Shown: positions 17,700 to 26,030 of the stretch, in pieces
How the letters are laid out: each line of letters opens with the position of its first letter
Numbering within the stretch: the stretch's first letter is position 1
Assembly (NCBI RefSeq): GCF_024496085.1
Contig: NZ_CP101751.1
Coordinates: forward strand, 1,860,001-1,924,000
From: Flavobacterium cerinum
GTDB lineage: Bacteria > Bacteroidota > Bacteroidia > Flavobacteriales > Flavobacteriaceae
Length of the DNA stretch: 64,000 nt
Direction of reading: 5' to 3'
Notes under the pieces: generated by a model
What the model was told of the DNA's origin: nothing
Databases searched by the model: none
Seen by the model: the letters and a program-made list of their open reading frames with translations, nothing else
Position numbers and translations under genes: made by a program

Positions 17700-18146
17700 T
17701 TATTTCTTTGTTTCCAGGTTATTGTATATCTGAATAAAAGTATCTCGTACTATTTGTAGTATTTCAGGATCGATATTCCGAACGGCTTCGGTAACGGTTT
17801 GGTCTACTATTTTCATAACACCTTCTTCCATCGCTTTTCCTTTTTCGGTTAGAAAGATGAGGTTTAGTCTACGGTCATTTTTATCCGGTCGGCGTTCCAC
17901 TAATGCCTCTTTTTCCAGATTATCGATCAGTCGGGTAATGCTGGGTTTATCGCGATAGGTGTCATCAGCTAATACTTGTTGGGAGCAACCGTTCTTTTTC
18001 CATAAAACAGCCAGTATTGACCACTGTTCTTTGGTTAAGGTAATACCATTGGCTTTAAAATGGGTCATTAAAGCGCGATTGAATGCAGACGGGATTCGTC
18101 CCGATAACAGGTTGTAAAGATTCTCCGTTGTAAAAATAGTTTCCAT
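17700..18146 (-). CDS. MarR-family repressor of efflux operon
   Basis: 148 residues. Winged helix with LTKEQWSILAVLWKKNG, the recognition helix RDKPSITRLIDNLEKEALVER and the wing RPDKNDRRLNLIFLTEKG. First gene of the efflux operon. A perfect inverted repeat TAGTTGT-TTAG-ACAACTA sits 5 bases upstream of its ATG, just downstream of a TACTTTTG -7 box, which fits autorepression of the whole operon with release by the pump's substrate. Confidence 0.93.
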   Translation of the reverse strand: METIFTTENLYNLLSGRIPSAFNRALMTHFKANGITLTKEQWSILAVLWKKNGCSQQVLADDTYRDKPSITRLIDNLEKEALVERRPDKNDRRLNLIFLTEKGKAMEEGVMKIVDQTVTEAVRNIDPEILQIVRDTFIQIYNNLETKK

Positions 18147-18151
18147 AACAA

Positions 18152-18177
18152 TAGTTGTTTAGACAACTACAAAAGTA
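18152..18177 (-). promoter_or_regulatory. MarR operator and promoter
   Basis: Operator: 7-bp arms TAGTTGT/ACAACTA, 4-base spacer, 18152-18169. Promoter: minus-strand TACTTTTG at plus 18170-18177, directly adjoining. The operator would cover the transcription start. Confidence 0.75.
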
Positions 18178-18321
18178 AGGACTAAAAAACGAACGACCTT
18201 AGCTTTTGTTGAGATTAACAAATTTTTATAGGAAAGACCCTTTATAAATGTAAGAATAATTTTTTTAAAATGCTTTTGGATAAGGTAAAATTTTGATTTT
18301 TAGTAGGTGGAAAAAACAAAA

Positions 18322-18344
18322 AAATCCGTCGGGTAAACGGATTT
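18322..18344 (-). terminator. Terminator of the 18379-19212 gene
   Basis: AAATCCGT / ACGGATTT, 8-bp stem, 7-base loop; on the minus strand it is followed by a T-rich tract. Confidence 0.7.
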
Positions 18345-18378
18345 CTATTTTATAAGTGTAATAATTGTAGTGTAAAAT

Positions 18379-19212
18379 CTATTTCTTTAAGCGTAACTGA
18401 TAGATGTCGGCTTGTAATTGTTCCGTGTCATTATCTTCACATAATAAAAATGAAATTTCCTGATCAGAATCGGAATATAGCGTTAAGCCTTCAAATTTAT
18501 GGCTGTCTGTTATTTTTTTTGTAAAATCAATTTTCATCTTTTCGATGTCGATTCGGCCGATTAAACTTCCTAAAACAGCTCCGTCGTTATAGGTAGAACT
18601 CGTATCTTCTGCGGCTGCTAAAAAATAAAGTTTATCGCCAACAAGTATCGCATCGGTAAAACCACTGCGTACGCCTTTGATTTTAGGTAATTTTAATTCG
18701 CTGAATATGATGTTGAAATCGTCAACAAGATTTTTACCTTCGATAGTAAAAACAATATTTTTTCCGGTAGCGCCATTACCTCGGTTAAAAAAGTACCAGC
18801 TTTTGCCGTTATAGGCTACACCTTCAATGTTGAAATTTTCAGCATTAAGTTCTGCAAAAGTTTGCATGGCGGCATATAAATCGGAAATATCGGTTACGGA
18901 AATGACTTCTTTGGATTGCGCATTGACCTTAATCATTTTGGAACGATTTGCAGTTGAACCGGAACCGAAAAGATATAATGTATCTGCATAGGAAGTAATC
19001 GCCTCAAAATCGGGCTTGATTTTTTTAGCAATGTTTTCTGATGGATTTTCCAGTAACGGATGCCGTTTTAAGGAGGACGATTTTACGCCATATTCATAAA
19101 AATACGAACTATTATCACTGATGATATTTAAATGATCATGGTTGTAGATAAGACCGGAAGCCGATCCGACTCCTATAATTTGGAACAGCAGTTCGAGTGT
19201 AAATCGATTCAT
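18379..19212 (-). CDS. Hypothetical beta-propeller-like protein
   Basis: 277 residues. Strand-rich, with repeated blocks ending in aromatic and glycine positions (DTLYLFGSGSTANRSK, KSWYFFNRGNGATG, DKLYFLAAAEDT), consistent with a propeller of the DUF6929/SdiA-regulated-like sort. No clear signal peptide and no catalytic motif I can name. Monocistronic with its own terminator. Function unknown. Confidence 0.7.
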   Translation of the reverse strand: MNRFTLELLFQIIGVGSASGLIYNHDHLNIISDNSSYFYEYGVKSSSLKRHPLLENPSENIAKKIKPDFEAITSYADTLYLFGSGSTANRSKMIKVNAQSKEVISVTDISDLYAAMQTFAELNAENFNIEGVAYNGKSWYFFNRGNGATGKNIVFTIEGKNLVDDFNIIFSELKLPKIKGVRSGFTDAILVGDKLYFLAAAEDTSSTYNDGAVLGSLIGRIDIEKMKIDFTKKITDSHKFEGLTLYSDSDQEISFLLCEDNDTEQLQADIYQLRLKK

Positions 19213-19342
19213 GATGTGGCGGTTAATGTTGCATTATCAAAGTACTGTATTATTTTTTAAAATTGCGAAAAAAGCAGCCGGAAATTCTCCCCGATGCTCT
19301 TAAATATTCTTATTTTTATAAGGAATGTAAAATCGCCTGCCT

Positions 19343-20221
19343 ATGAAAACTATTAAATGTGATGACTTTAGAGTGGATAAAGAAATCAAATTATCGGAGT
19401 TACCGACTTTTTTGAATATTGATACTTCTGAAAAAAAGAAATCAAAAGCACTGGAAAAAACAAGAGAAAAATTAAGTAAACTACAGGATAAAATGTATGC
19501 ACACAACCGTTATGGGGTTCTGATTTGTTTGCAGGGAATGGATACAGCGGGGAAAGATAGCCTGATCCGGGAGGTTTTTAAAGAATTTAATTCAAGAGGT
19601 GTCGTGGTTCATAGTTTTAAAACACCCAATTCAACGGAACTGGAACACGATTATTTATGGCGTCATTATTTGGCTTTGCCCGAAAAAGGAAAATTCTCGG
19701 TTTTTAATAGGACGCATTATGAAAACGTATTGGTAACGCGGGTTCATCCGGAATATATACTAAATGAAAATTTGCCCGGAATTGAAGCTGTGGAGGATAT
19801 TCCGAAAGATTTCTGGAAAAAACGATACGATCAGATTAATAATTTTGAGAAACATATTGTTGAAAATGGTATCATCGTTCTGAAATTTTTTCTGCACTTA
19901 AGTAAAGAAGAGCAACGACAGCGTTTGTTACGCCGTTTGGAGAAGGAAGAACACAACTGGAAATTTTCGCCCGGAGATTTAAAAGAACGTGCCAGATGGG
20001 AACTTTATCAGCAATATTATGAAGAAACAATCAATCATACGTCTAAAAAACAGGCGCCTTGGTACGTGATTCCCGCAGATAATAAAGAAACCTGTCGGTA
20101 TATCGTAGCCAAAACAATATTAGATGAGATGGAGAAGTACACTGATATTAAAGAGCCGGAACTGGATCCGGAAATCAAAAAAAATATTGTTGTGTATAGA
20201 GAACAATTGCAAAAAGAATAA
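19343..20221 (+). CDS. Polyphosphate kinase 2 family protein
   Basis: 292 residues. Walker A GMDTAGKDS, the lid region with RRLEKEEHNWKFSPGDLKER, and FNRTHYENVL in place of the usual Walker B box, all as in PPK2-type enzymes. These phosphorylate nucleoside mono- or diphosphates with polyphosphate. The short N-terminal extension and length fit the single-domain class III group, but class should be confirmed by phylogeny. Cytoplasmic. Confidence 0.92.
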   Translation: MKTIKCDDFRVDKEIKLSELPTFLNIDTSEKKKSKALEKTREKLSKLQDKMYAHNRYGVLICLQGMDTAGKDSLIREVFKEFNSRGVVVHSFKTPNSTELEHDYLWRHYLALPEKGKFSVFNRTHYENVLVTRVHPEYILNENLPGIEAVEDIPKDFWKKRYDQINNFEKHIVENGIIVLKFFLHLSKEEQRQRLLRRLEKEEHNWKFSPGDLKERARWELYQQYYEETINHTSKKQAPWYVIPADNKETCRYIVAKTILDEMEKYTDIKEPELDPEIKKNIVVYREQLQKE

Positions 20222-20227
20222 GGATAA

Positions 20228-20252
20228 AAAAAACGCCCGGAGGCGTTTTTTT
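20228..20252. terminator. Bidirectional terminator
   Basis: ACGCC CGGA GGCGT with A-tract left and T-tract right, between convergent ppk2 and the META gene. Confidence 0.75.
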
Positions 20253-20677
20253 TATTTTACAGCTTCAAACTTGGCAAGTGGTGCCATTCGGGCTTTATTC
20301 AATTGAAGAGTTTTGCCGTTGTGGTTGTAATTGTCAACAGTACGCAATACTTCAAGAAAAGCAGTTTCAGTTTCTAAATCCGGACAGGCCATAAGTGTAC
20401 CCATCATTTGCGATAGTTCGATACGGTTTCCGTCTTTTAGTGTGTAAGTACCGCCAAATCCGTTGCAACCGCTAAATCCGGATACGCGATGTTCTTTCTG
20501 GTCCAGTTGCAGGTAAACATCTTTTCCCATTTCTGTTTTTGAAACCGGTTTGCCTCTTAGTTCAACTAATTTCCATTTCGTGCCTTCCAGGGCAACCGTT
20601 GTATCGGATTTTTTATAGGTATTACACCCAACTGACACTAATGCCACTGCTAGTAATGATAAAGTTACTTTTTTCAT
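20252..20677 (-). CDS. META-domain lipoprotein (HslJ-like)
   Basis: 141 residues. Lipobox VSVGC (Cys about 18). META domain: GTKWKLVELRGKPV, HRVSGFSGCNGFGGTYTL and MMGTLMACPDLETETAFLEVL, the last two with the conserved Cys/Asn pattern. META proteins are periplasmic; some protect against heat or antibiotics. Seven bases after the NlpE-like gene, so probably one operon of two envelope lipoproteins. Confidence 0.9.
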   Translation of the reverse strand: MKKVTLSLLAVALVSVGCNTYKKSDTTVALEGTKWKLVELRGKPVSKTEMGKDVYLQLDQKEHRVSGFSGCNGFGGTYTLKDGNRIELSQMMGTLMACPDLETETAFLEVLRTVDNYNHNGKTLQLNKARMAPLAKFEAVK

Positions 20678-20683
20678 ATTTTG

Positions 20684-21145
20684 TTATTCTTCTGGGACAT
20701 TCATCTCTTTGTTTAGCACATATTTTTTTGCTAAAGCCCCGGTTATTTTTTTTCCTTCCATATCAAGCATGATCAATTGATTGGCACCTACCAGAAACTG
20801 ACTCGGTCCGTCTTTGATGTTTTCCAATTTAACCGTACTGCCGTCATCACTCCAGCTAAAGGAACCTGTGACCTGGAGGATGTCATTTCCCTTGCCTTGA
20901 TATTTGGTCGTCATCACATACGTTTTATCCCGGTTTAGGGTAACGGTAGTTTCGATGCCTTCACAATCTGCGCAAGGAGTCACGCCTTTATATGTTCCGT
21001 CCCAATCTAATACGTTTTCACTACTTTTCGCCAGTGCTGAATTACTTTTTTCTGAATTGGCTCCGGCACTCTCAATTTTGTTTTCTTTTTTGCAAGATGT
21101 CACCGCAAACGCGATACAAGCTATCGCTAGAATTACTTTTTTCAT
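20684..21145 (-). CDS. NlpE N-terminal-domain lipoprotein
   Basis: 153 residues. Lipobox AVTSC (Cys about 18), then a low-complexity linker and the NlpE domain: WDGTYKGVTPCADCEGIETTVTL with the CxxC motif, followed by a small barrel. In enterobacteria NlpE signals surface contact and copper or lipoprotein stress to Cpx; Bacteroidota homologues have no known Cpx partner. Followed by the META lipoprotein gene. Confidence 0.88.
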   Translation of the reverse strand: MKKVILAIACIAFAVTSCKKENKIESAGANSEKSNSALAKSSENVLDWDGTYKGVTPCADCEGIETTVTLNRDKTYVMTTKYQGKGNDILQVTGSFSWSDDGSTVKLENIKDGPSQFLVGANQLIMLDMEGKKITGALAKKYVLNKEMNVPEE

Positions 21146-21255
21146 AAGAAGTGATTTATAAGTTGTTGATTATCTTTGAGAATTCTCATATAAAGGTAGT
21201 GATATTTTCTTAACATTTTTGGAGTTAATGCTAAAAAAATATCACTTTTTTCCTA

Positions 21256-21747
21256 TTATAATTTAAAACCGTAGGCAAGTCTGAGTGAGATCTGACCGGT
21301 GTTAAAATGGTTGTAATCTTCATATCGAAGACTAATGTCGATATTTTTTGTTGCAATACCGATTCCCGGCGCCCAAAGGAAGGAAGTACCCATACCGTCT
21401 TTTACACCAATTCCGGCACCGACTTCACCCAAAACGTAGATCTGGTTTCCTAAAAAGGATTTAAAACCCAGTTTGGCCGGAATAAAGCCGCCGTCTTCTT
21501 CATTACTGAATAAATGGGTATAACCCGTTGTTGCAGCCAATGACGTTTTCTGCGTTAAATCGTATTGCAATCGCGCATCAGCTCCTAAACTGAAGTCATA
21601 CGAACTGTTTACCGGAATACCACCGTTTAGTCCGAATCCTAACCGCCATCCTTTTTCATATCCCTGTGTCTGTGCCTGGGAATCTGTTGAGAAGAATAGT
21701 GCTGAAGCAATTGCAGTCAGTCCTAAAAGCTTTTTAACATTTTTCAT
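21256..21747 (-). CDS. Outer-membrane beta-barrel protein, hypothetical
   Basis: 163 residues. Signal peptide ASALFFSTDSQAQ, then alternating beta strands with the C-terminal strand ISLRLAYGFKL typical of barrel proteins. Probably an 8-strand porin-like barrel of unknown function. Monocistronic. Confidence 0.78.
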   Translation of the reverse strand: MKNVKKLLGLTAIASALFFSTDSQAQTQGYEKGWRLGFGLNGGIPVNSSYDFSLGADARLQYDLTQKTSLAATTGYTHLFSNEEDGGFIPAKLGFKSFLGNQIYVLGEVGAGIGVKDGMGTSFLWAPGIGIATKNIDISLRYEDYNHFNTGQISLRLAYGFKL

Positions 21748-21950
21748 ATTTAATACGTTTTATGTTTAACATTAAGGGTTTTAACAATAATCAGACCACT
21801 TTGTTATATTTTAAACCTTAATTTTATGTTAATTTAGTATAAAATATCGTAATAAAATAGTGTAAAATATTGGTTTATAGTGTTTTGTGATTGAATCTGA
21901 CATGAGCTAAAAATTGTATTTTTTAATGATACTATGGCGTTGCAAGTTCT

Positions 21951-21958
21951 TACCTTTG
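21951..21958 (+). promoter_or_regulatory. Promoter -7 box for MATE gene
   Basis: TACCTTTG (TAnnTTTG) 18 bases before the ATG at 21976. The in-frame start at 21934 is upstream of the box, so 21976 is preferred and the leader is short. Confidence 0.6.
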
Positions 21959-21975
21959 CCGGAAAATACAATAAA

Positions 21976-23376
21976 ATGAGATGGTCGGTATATACAAGAG
22001 AGTTTGGTTATAACCTGCGATTGGCCTATCCTATTATTTTAGGAATGTTAGGGCATACAATGGTTGCTATTGTGGATAATATCATGGTGGGTAAGCTTGG
22101 ACCTACTGAGTTGGCAGCTGTTTCGCTGGGAAATAGTTTTGTATTTATTGCCATGTCTTTGGGTGTTGGTTTTTCAACTGCTATAACACCGTTAATTGCT
22201 GAAGCCGACGGAGAGAAAAGCCTGGAAAAGGGGAGAAGTGTGTTCCATCACGGACTGGTATTGTGTACGGCATTGGGAATTTCGTTATTTACCCTAATCT
22301 ATTTCTCAAAACCGATTATCAGCTTTATGGGACAACCGGAAGAAGTTGTGGAAATGGCGAAACCTTTTCTTGATATTGTAGCTTTTTCACTTATTCCGTT
22401 GATCATATTTCAGGGCTACAAACAGTTCGCTGATGGGAAGTCGGAAACTAAATATGCAATGTGGGCTACAATTATTTGTAATGTCGTTCACCTGATTATT
22501 AATTATTTTTTGATCTACGGAATCTGGATTTTCCCCAAAATGGGAATTGTCGGGGCGGCTATCGGAACGGTATCATCCCGTTTTGTCATGCTAATCTACA
22601 TGCATTATGCTTTAAAGACAAAAGAAAAATTCAAACCGTATTTTGAAGGTTTTAGTTTTGCAGCGATCCGGAAAACAATGGCTAAAAAAATTATCAACCT
22701 GGGATTACCTTCTTCAATGCAAATGTTTTTTGAAGTGGCTTTATTTACCGGTGCGGTATGGCTTTCCGGACGTTTGGGAACAACAAGTCAGGCTGCGAAT
22801 CAGATTGCACTAAGTATGGCTTCTTTTACATTTATGTTTGCCTCCGGACTTAGTGTGGCCGGAATGGTAAGGGTAGGGAACTATAAAGGAATGCAGGATT
22901 ATAAAAAATTACAGGTAGTTGCGCGTTCTATATTTTTACTGGCGATTATCATTGAAACCATTTTTGCATTATTATTTGTAGGATTACATCAAATATTACC
23001 GGAACTGTTTGTAAGTGCGAATAATGCGGTACATATTGCTGATAATACGGAAGTAATTCGTATTGCATCTCAATTACTATTGGTTGCTGCGGTTTTCCAG
23101 ATTTCCGATGGTGTACAGGTTGCGGTTTTAGGTGCCTTAAGAGGAATACAGGATGTGAAAATACCGATGTATATTACGTTTATTGCTTATTGGGTAATCG
23201 GATTTCCGATATCCATTTATCTGGGATTATATACGAAATTAGGCGGTGCAGGAATCTGGATCGGATTATTAGCCGGACTGACAACAGCAGCAATATTTTT
23301 GTATATTCGCTTTAGCCGATTAACGCGTAAATTGCTTTTGGAGGATCAAAAAGCAGTTTCTGAATTTGTAAATTAA
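21976..23376 (+). CDS. MATE-family multidrug/sodium antiporter
   Basis: 466 residues with about twelve membrane helices in two homologous halves (LRLAYPIILGMLGHTMVAIVDNIMVG starts the first half; LGLPSSMQMFFEVALFTGAVWLSG the second). Exports organic cations in exchange for Na+ or H+. The acidic 75-residue gene follows 20 bases downstream. Confidence 0.93.
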   Translation: MRWSVYTREFGYNLRLAYPIILGMLGHTMVAIVDNIMVGKLGPTELAAVSLGNSFVFIAMSLGVGFSTAITPLIAEADGEKSLEKGRSVFHHGLVLCTALGISLFTLIYFSKPIISFMGQPEEVVEMAKPFLDIVAFSLIPLIIFQGYKQFADGKSETKYAMWATIICNVVHLIINYFLIYGIWIFPKMGIVGAAIGTVSSRFVMLIYMHYALKTKEKFKPYFEGFSFAAIRKTMAKKIINLGLPSSMQMFFEVALFTGAVWLSGRLGTTSQAANQIALSMASFTFMFASGLSVAGMVRVGNYKGMQDYKKLQVVARSIFLLAIIIETIFALLFVGLHQILPELFVSANNAVHIADNTEVIRIASQLLLVAAVFQISDGVQVAVLGALRGIQDVKIPMYITFIAYWVIGFPISIYLGLYTKLGGAGIWIGLLAGLTTAAIFLYIRFSRLTRKLLLEDQKAVSEFVN

Positions 23377-23396
23377 AGAACTAAATAGAGAATAAC

Positions 23397-23624
23397 ATGG
23401 AATTACCAAAATTTGTACTGGCCGATAATACGGATTTCCCGGATGATATTTTTATCATTCACCTGGAATATCCTCGTTTTCTGATCAACCTTAAAGACGA
23501 TTCAATCGAATTTTTGGAAGAATTGGATGAGGAAGATGAAGAAGATATGGAGGCTGAAATGGAAAAACTAATCCAGTTTGCCGGCGAATTTTACGATCGG
23601 GAAATGGAGCGTTACGAAGAATAA
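23397..23624 (+). CDS. Small acidic conserved protein of unknown function
   Basis: 75 residues, strongly acidic (EELDEEDEEDMEAEMEK). I recognise it as a conserved flavobacterial protein without a function. Ribosome-binding site weak but present; 20 bases after the MATE gene. It ends 2 bases before the convergent meaB stop. Confidence 0.75.
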   Translation: MELPKFVLADNTDFPDDIFIIHLEYPRFLINLKDDSIEFLEELDEEDEEDMEAEMEKLIQFAGEFYDREMERYEE

Positions 23625-23626
23625 GC

Positions 23627-24712
23627 TTATTTAAAATAGTTGTCAAGTAATAATTGAGCGGCTGCAAAAGGTGATATTTCATTATTTTGCACCGCTTTTT
23701 TGTTTTCTTCCAGTAAAATCTGAATATCCGGATGGTTATAAAAATGCTGTTTTAATTGCTGATTGATGGTTTCCAATAACCAATATTGACTTTGTTCTTT
23801 TCGCTTCTGATTAAAATAACCATTTTCTTTAGTCAGTTGAAAATAGTCTTGTATCGTATCCCAAACATCTGAAATTCCTTCCTGAGTTAGAGCACTACAA
23901 GTCGTTACTTTTGGCGACCACCCTGAACTTTTCATCGGAAATAGATGAAGCGCTCGGTTGAATTCGGTTTTCGCCAGTCGGGCCCGTTTGATATTATCGC
24001 CGTCTGCTTTATTGATTACGATTGCATCGGCCATTTCCATGATCCCTCTTTTGATTCCTTGTAGTTCATCTCCGGCACCGGCAAGATTTAAAAGCAGAAA
24101 AAAATCGGTCATACTGTGTACAGCGGTTTCACTTTGGCCTACACCAACGGTTTCGATCATAATCGTATCAAAACCACAGGCTTCACAAAGAATAATGGCT
24201 TCTCTTGTTTTTCGGGCGACACCGCCTAAACTTTCACCGGATGCAGACGGACGGATATAAGCATTTTCATCTTTTACCAGTTCTTCCATACGGGTTTTGT
24301 CTCCTAAAATACTGCCATGTGATATCGAACTGCTCGGATCTACTGCTAATACCGCTACTTTTTTGCCTAATCCGGTCAGGTATTTTCCGAAAGCTTCGAT
24401 AAAAGTACTTTTCCCGACTCCGGGTACACCGGTGATTCCGATTCGTACGGATTGATTCGCATGTGGCAGACAGGCTTTGATTATAGCATTGGCTTTTTCC
24501 AGATGATCGTTACTGGTGCTCTCAATTAACGTTATGGCACGACTTAGCGCAATTTTATCTCCGCTTACTATTCCGCTTATAAGTTGCTCTGCCGTTGGTT
24601 GTTGCCGGCGAAACTGCCGAATCTGAGCCACGGATGCGGAACTGATAATTTCCGGTTGTTCGATACCGTCTTTTTCATGTAAAGCCGAAGGATGCGATTT
24701 CTTGTGTGCCAC
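23627..24712 (-). CDS. meaB: MeaB/ArgK GTPase, chaperone of methylmalonyl-CoA mutase
   Basis: 361 residues from a GTG at 24712 (VAHKKSHPSALHEK); an upstream ATG at 24754 adds a hydrophobic stretch not typical of the family. Walker A GITGVPGVGKST, switch residues in DPSSSISHGSILGDKTRM, the ETVGVGQSE motif and the NKADGDN guanine-specificity motif are intact. MeaB gates delivery and protection of adenosylcobalamin in the mutase. The mutase is not here, but a PduO adenosyltransferase is at 35213. Confidence 0.94.
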   Translation of the reverse strand: MAHKKSHPSALHEKDGIEQPEIISSASVAQIRQFRRQQPTAEQLISGIVSGDKIALSRAITLIESTSNDHLEKANAIIKACLPHANQSVRIGITGVPGVGKSTFIEAFGKYLTGLGKKVAVLAVDPSSSISHGSILGDKTRMEELVKDENAYIRPSASGESLGGVARKTREAIILCEACGFDTIMIETVGVGQSETAVHSMTDFFLLLNLAGAGDELQGIKRGIMEMADAIVINKADGDNIKRARLAKTEFNRALHLFPMKSSGWSPKVTTCSALTQEGISDVWDTIQDYFQLTKENGYFNQKRKEQSQYWLLETINQQLKQHFYNHPDIQILLEENKKAVQNNEISPFAAAQLLLDNYFK

Positions 24713-24805
24713 TGCGATTAATTTGAAATGTAAAATTAAAGAAAAAGTGCACAATCTTCAAGTAGAATTGAACATTGTACACTTTCGGGTTAAATTAGGG
24801 GAAAA

Positions 24806-25453
24806 TTAGTAAGCTGCTGTAAAGCGTACCTGGTGGTGTTTTGGGTTTTCGGTTTCATCGGCGATCACTACAGCCAAATCCTGAACGGATAAGATACTTC
24901 GCTGATTGTCATCGAATACCGGATTGTCAAGCCCTAAACGGTAGTTTCCGGTTCTTCCGGTTGTGATACCCGGATGCATTTCGAAAGCCGGACTAAAAAA
25001 GGCCCAGTCCAGTTCTTTTTCATTTTTTAAAGTATTCAAATAATCACGCGCTGCTGTTGCACCGGCATGATATTCTTTTGGGAAATCCGGAGTATCTACC
25101 GCTTGTAAACCGGGAGCAACAAATAAACTTCCGGCTCCGCCAATTACGATATAACGTTTTACGCCGGATTGTTTTACCGCTTCCTGAATGGATTCGGAAC
25201 CTTTGATAAAATCAGCATAAATGTTCGGATTCGTCCATCCGGAATTATACGCACTGATCACAGCATCATGTCCGACTAATACATTGGCTAATTCCGTTAC
25301 ATTAAAAATATCCGCTTTTACCCAGTGTACACCGGCATCCGTTGTGTCTTTCGGATTACGGGCAATGGCGGTTACCTGATGATTACGACTGATGATTTCG
25401 TTTAAAATGTTGGAACCTACAAATCCTGTGGCTCCGATGATCGCTATTTTCAT
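24806..25453 (-). CDS. NmrA-like NAD(P)-binding oxidoreductase
   Basis: 215 residues. Begins MKIAIIGATGFVGSNIL (Rossmann GxxGxxG), then GHDAVISAYNSG and the RYIVIGGAGSL strand. Short atypical SDR of the NmrA/YwnB type, with no catalytic YxxxK. It lies 46 bases after an Rrf2 gene and carries a copy of the Rrf2 operator 12 bases before its ATG, so it is probably Rrf2-controlled and related to quinone or electrophile stress (inference). Confidence 0.88.
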   Translation of the reverse strand: MKIAIIGATGFVGSNILNEIISRNHQVTAIARNPKDTTDAGVHWVKADIFNVTELANVLVGHDAVISAYNSGWTNPNIYADFIKGSESIQEAVKQSGVKRYIVIGGAGSLFVAPGLQAVDTPDFPKEYHAGATAARDYLNTLKNEKELDWAFFSPAFEMHPGITTGRTGNYRLGLDNPVFDDNQRSILSVQDLAVVIADETENPKHHQVRFTAAY

Positions 25454-25464
25454 ATTTTAATATA

Positions 25465-25482
25465 TAATAAAATTTGTTACAG
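25465..25482. promoter_or_regulatory. Candidate Rrf2 operator, copy 2
   Basis: TAATAAAATTTGTTACAG, 16 of 18 bases identical to the copy at 25913-25930 in front of the Rrf2 gene. Confidence 0.6.
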
Positions 25483-25499
25483 TTTTGGGTAAAAAAATA

Positions 25500-25907
25500 T
25501 CAGAACTTCTCGCTGAATTCTTCAAGCGAAATGGCCTTTAATCGGTTGATGATTGTCATATTGATATCATCATATAATGCAGTCAGATTAACATTGATTT
25601 GTTTGCCGACAGGACAATCCGGATTGGGATCGTTTTTCGAAAAACCAAAGCTTAATTTCTCTAAAGTCACCTGAAATACTTCTTCCATTGAAATCAAAGA
25701 AGCCGGTTTGATTAATTTGGTTCCGCCGTTTTTCCCTTCTTTGCTCTCGACAAGATTGTACTTTTTCAGGTTCGCAATTTCTTTACGTACCAATACCGGA
25801 TGAATGTTCAGACTTCCGGCAATATATTCGGAAGCCATATATTCGTCAGGGAATTTTGCTAAGAGCGTTAATATATGTGTGGTGATGGCAAACTTACCGG
25901 TAATCAT
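25500..25907 (-). CDS. Rrf2-family transcriptional regulator
   Basis: 135 residues. Winged helix: KFAITTHILTLLAKFPDEYMASEYIAGSLNIHPVLVRKEIANLKKYNLVESKEGKNGG (shown here by its parts HPVLVRKEIANLKKYNLV and SKEGKNGG). A single Cys in NPDCPVGKQ, so no three-cysteine Fe-S site like IscR or NsrR; closer to the YwnA/HypR thiol-sensing type. Two operator-like copies lie upstream of it and of the NmrA gene. Confidence 0.9.
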   Translation of the reverse strand: MITGKFAITTHILTLLAKFPDEYMASEYIAGSLNIHPVLVRKEIANLKKYNLVESKEGKNGGTKLIKPASLISMEEVFQVTLEKLSFGFSKNDPNPDCPVGKQINVNLTALYDDINMTIINRLKAISLEEFSEKF

Positions 25908-25910
25908 AAC

Positions 25911-25935
25911 TGTAATAAAATATGTTACAAATGTA
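25911..25935 (-). promoter_or_regulatory. Rrf2 promoter and operator, copy 1
   Basis: The minus strand has TACATTTG (TAnnTTTG) at plus 25928-25935. Overlapping it is TGTAA-TAAAATATG-TTACA (25911-25929), an inverted repeat that would lie on the transcription start, 4 bases upstream of the ATG. Confidence 0.65.
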
Positions 25936-26030
25936 TGGCGGTAATTGGGAATAAAAAATATTTTGGCTTTTTTTTAAGAAAATTTATTGCTGTGGATTAC
26001 CGAAATTTGCACCTTGATTTTATAATTGCA

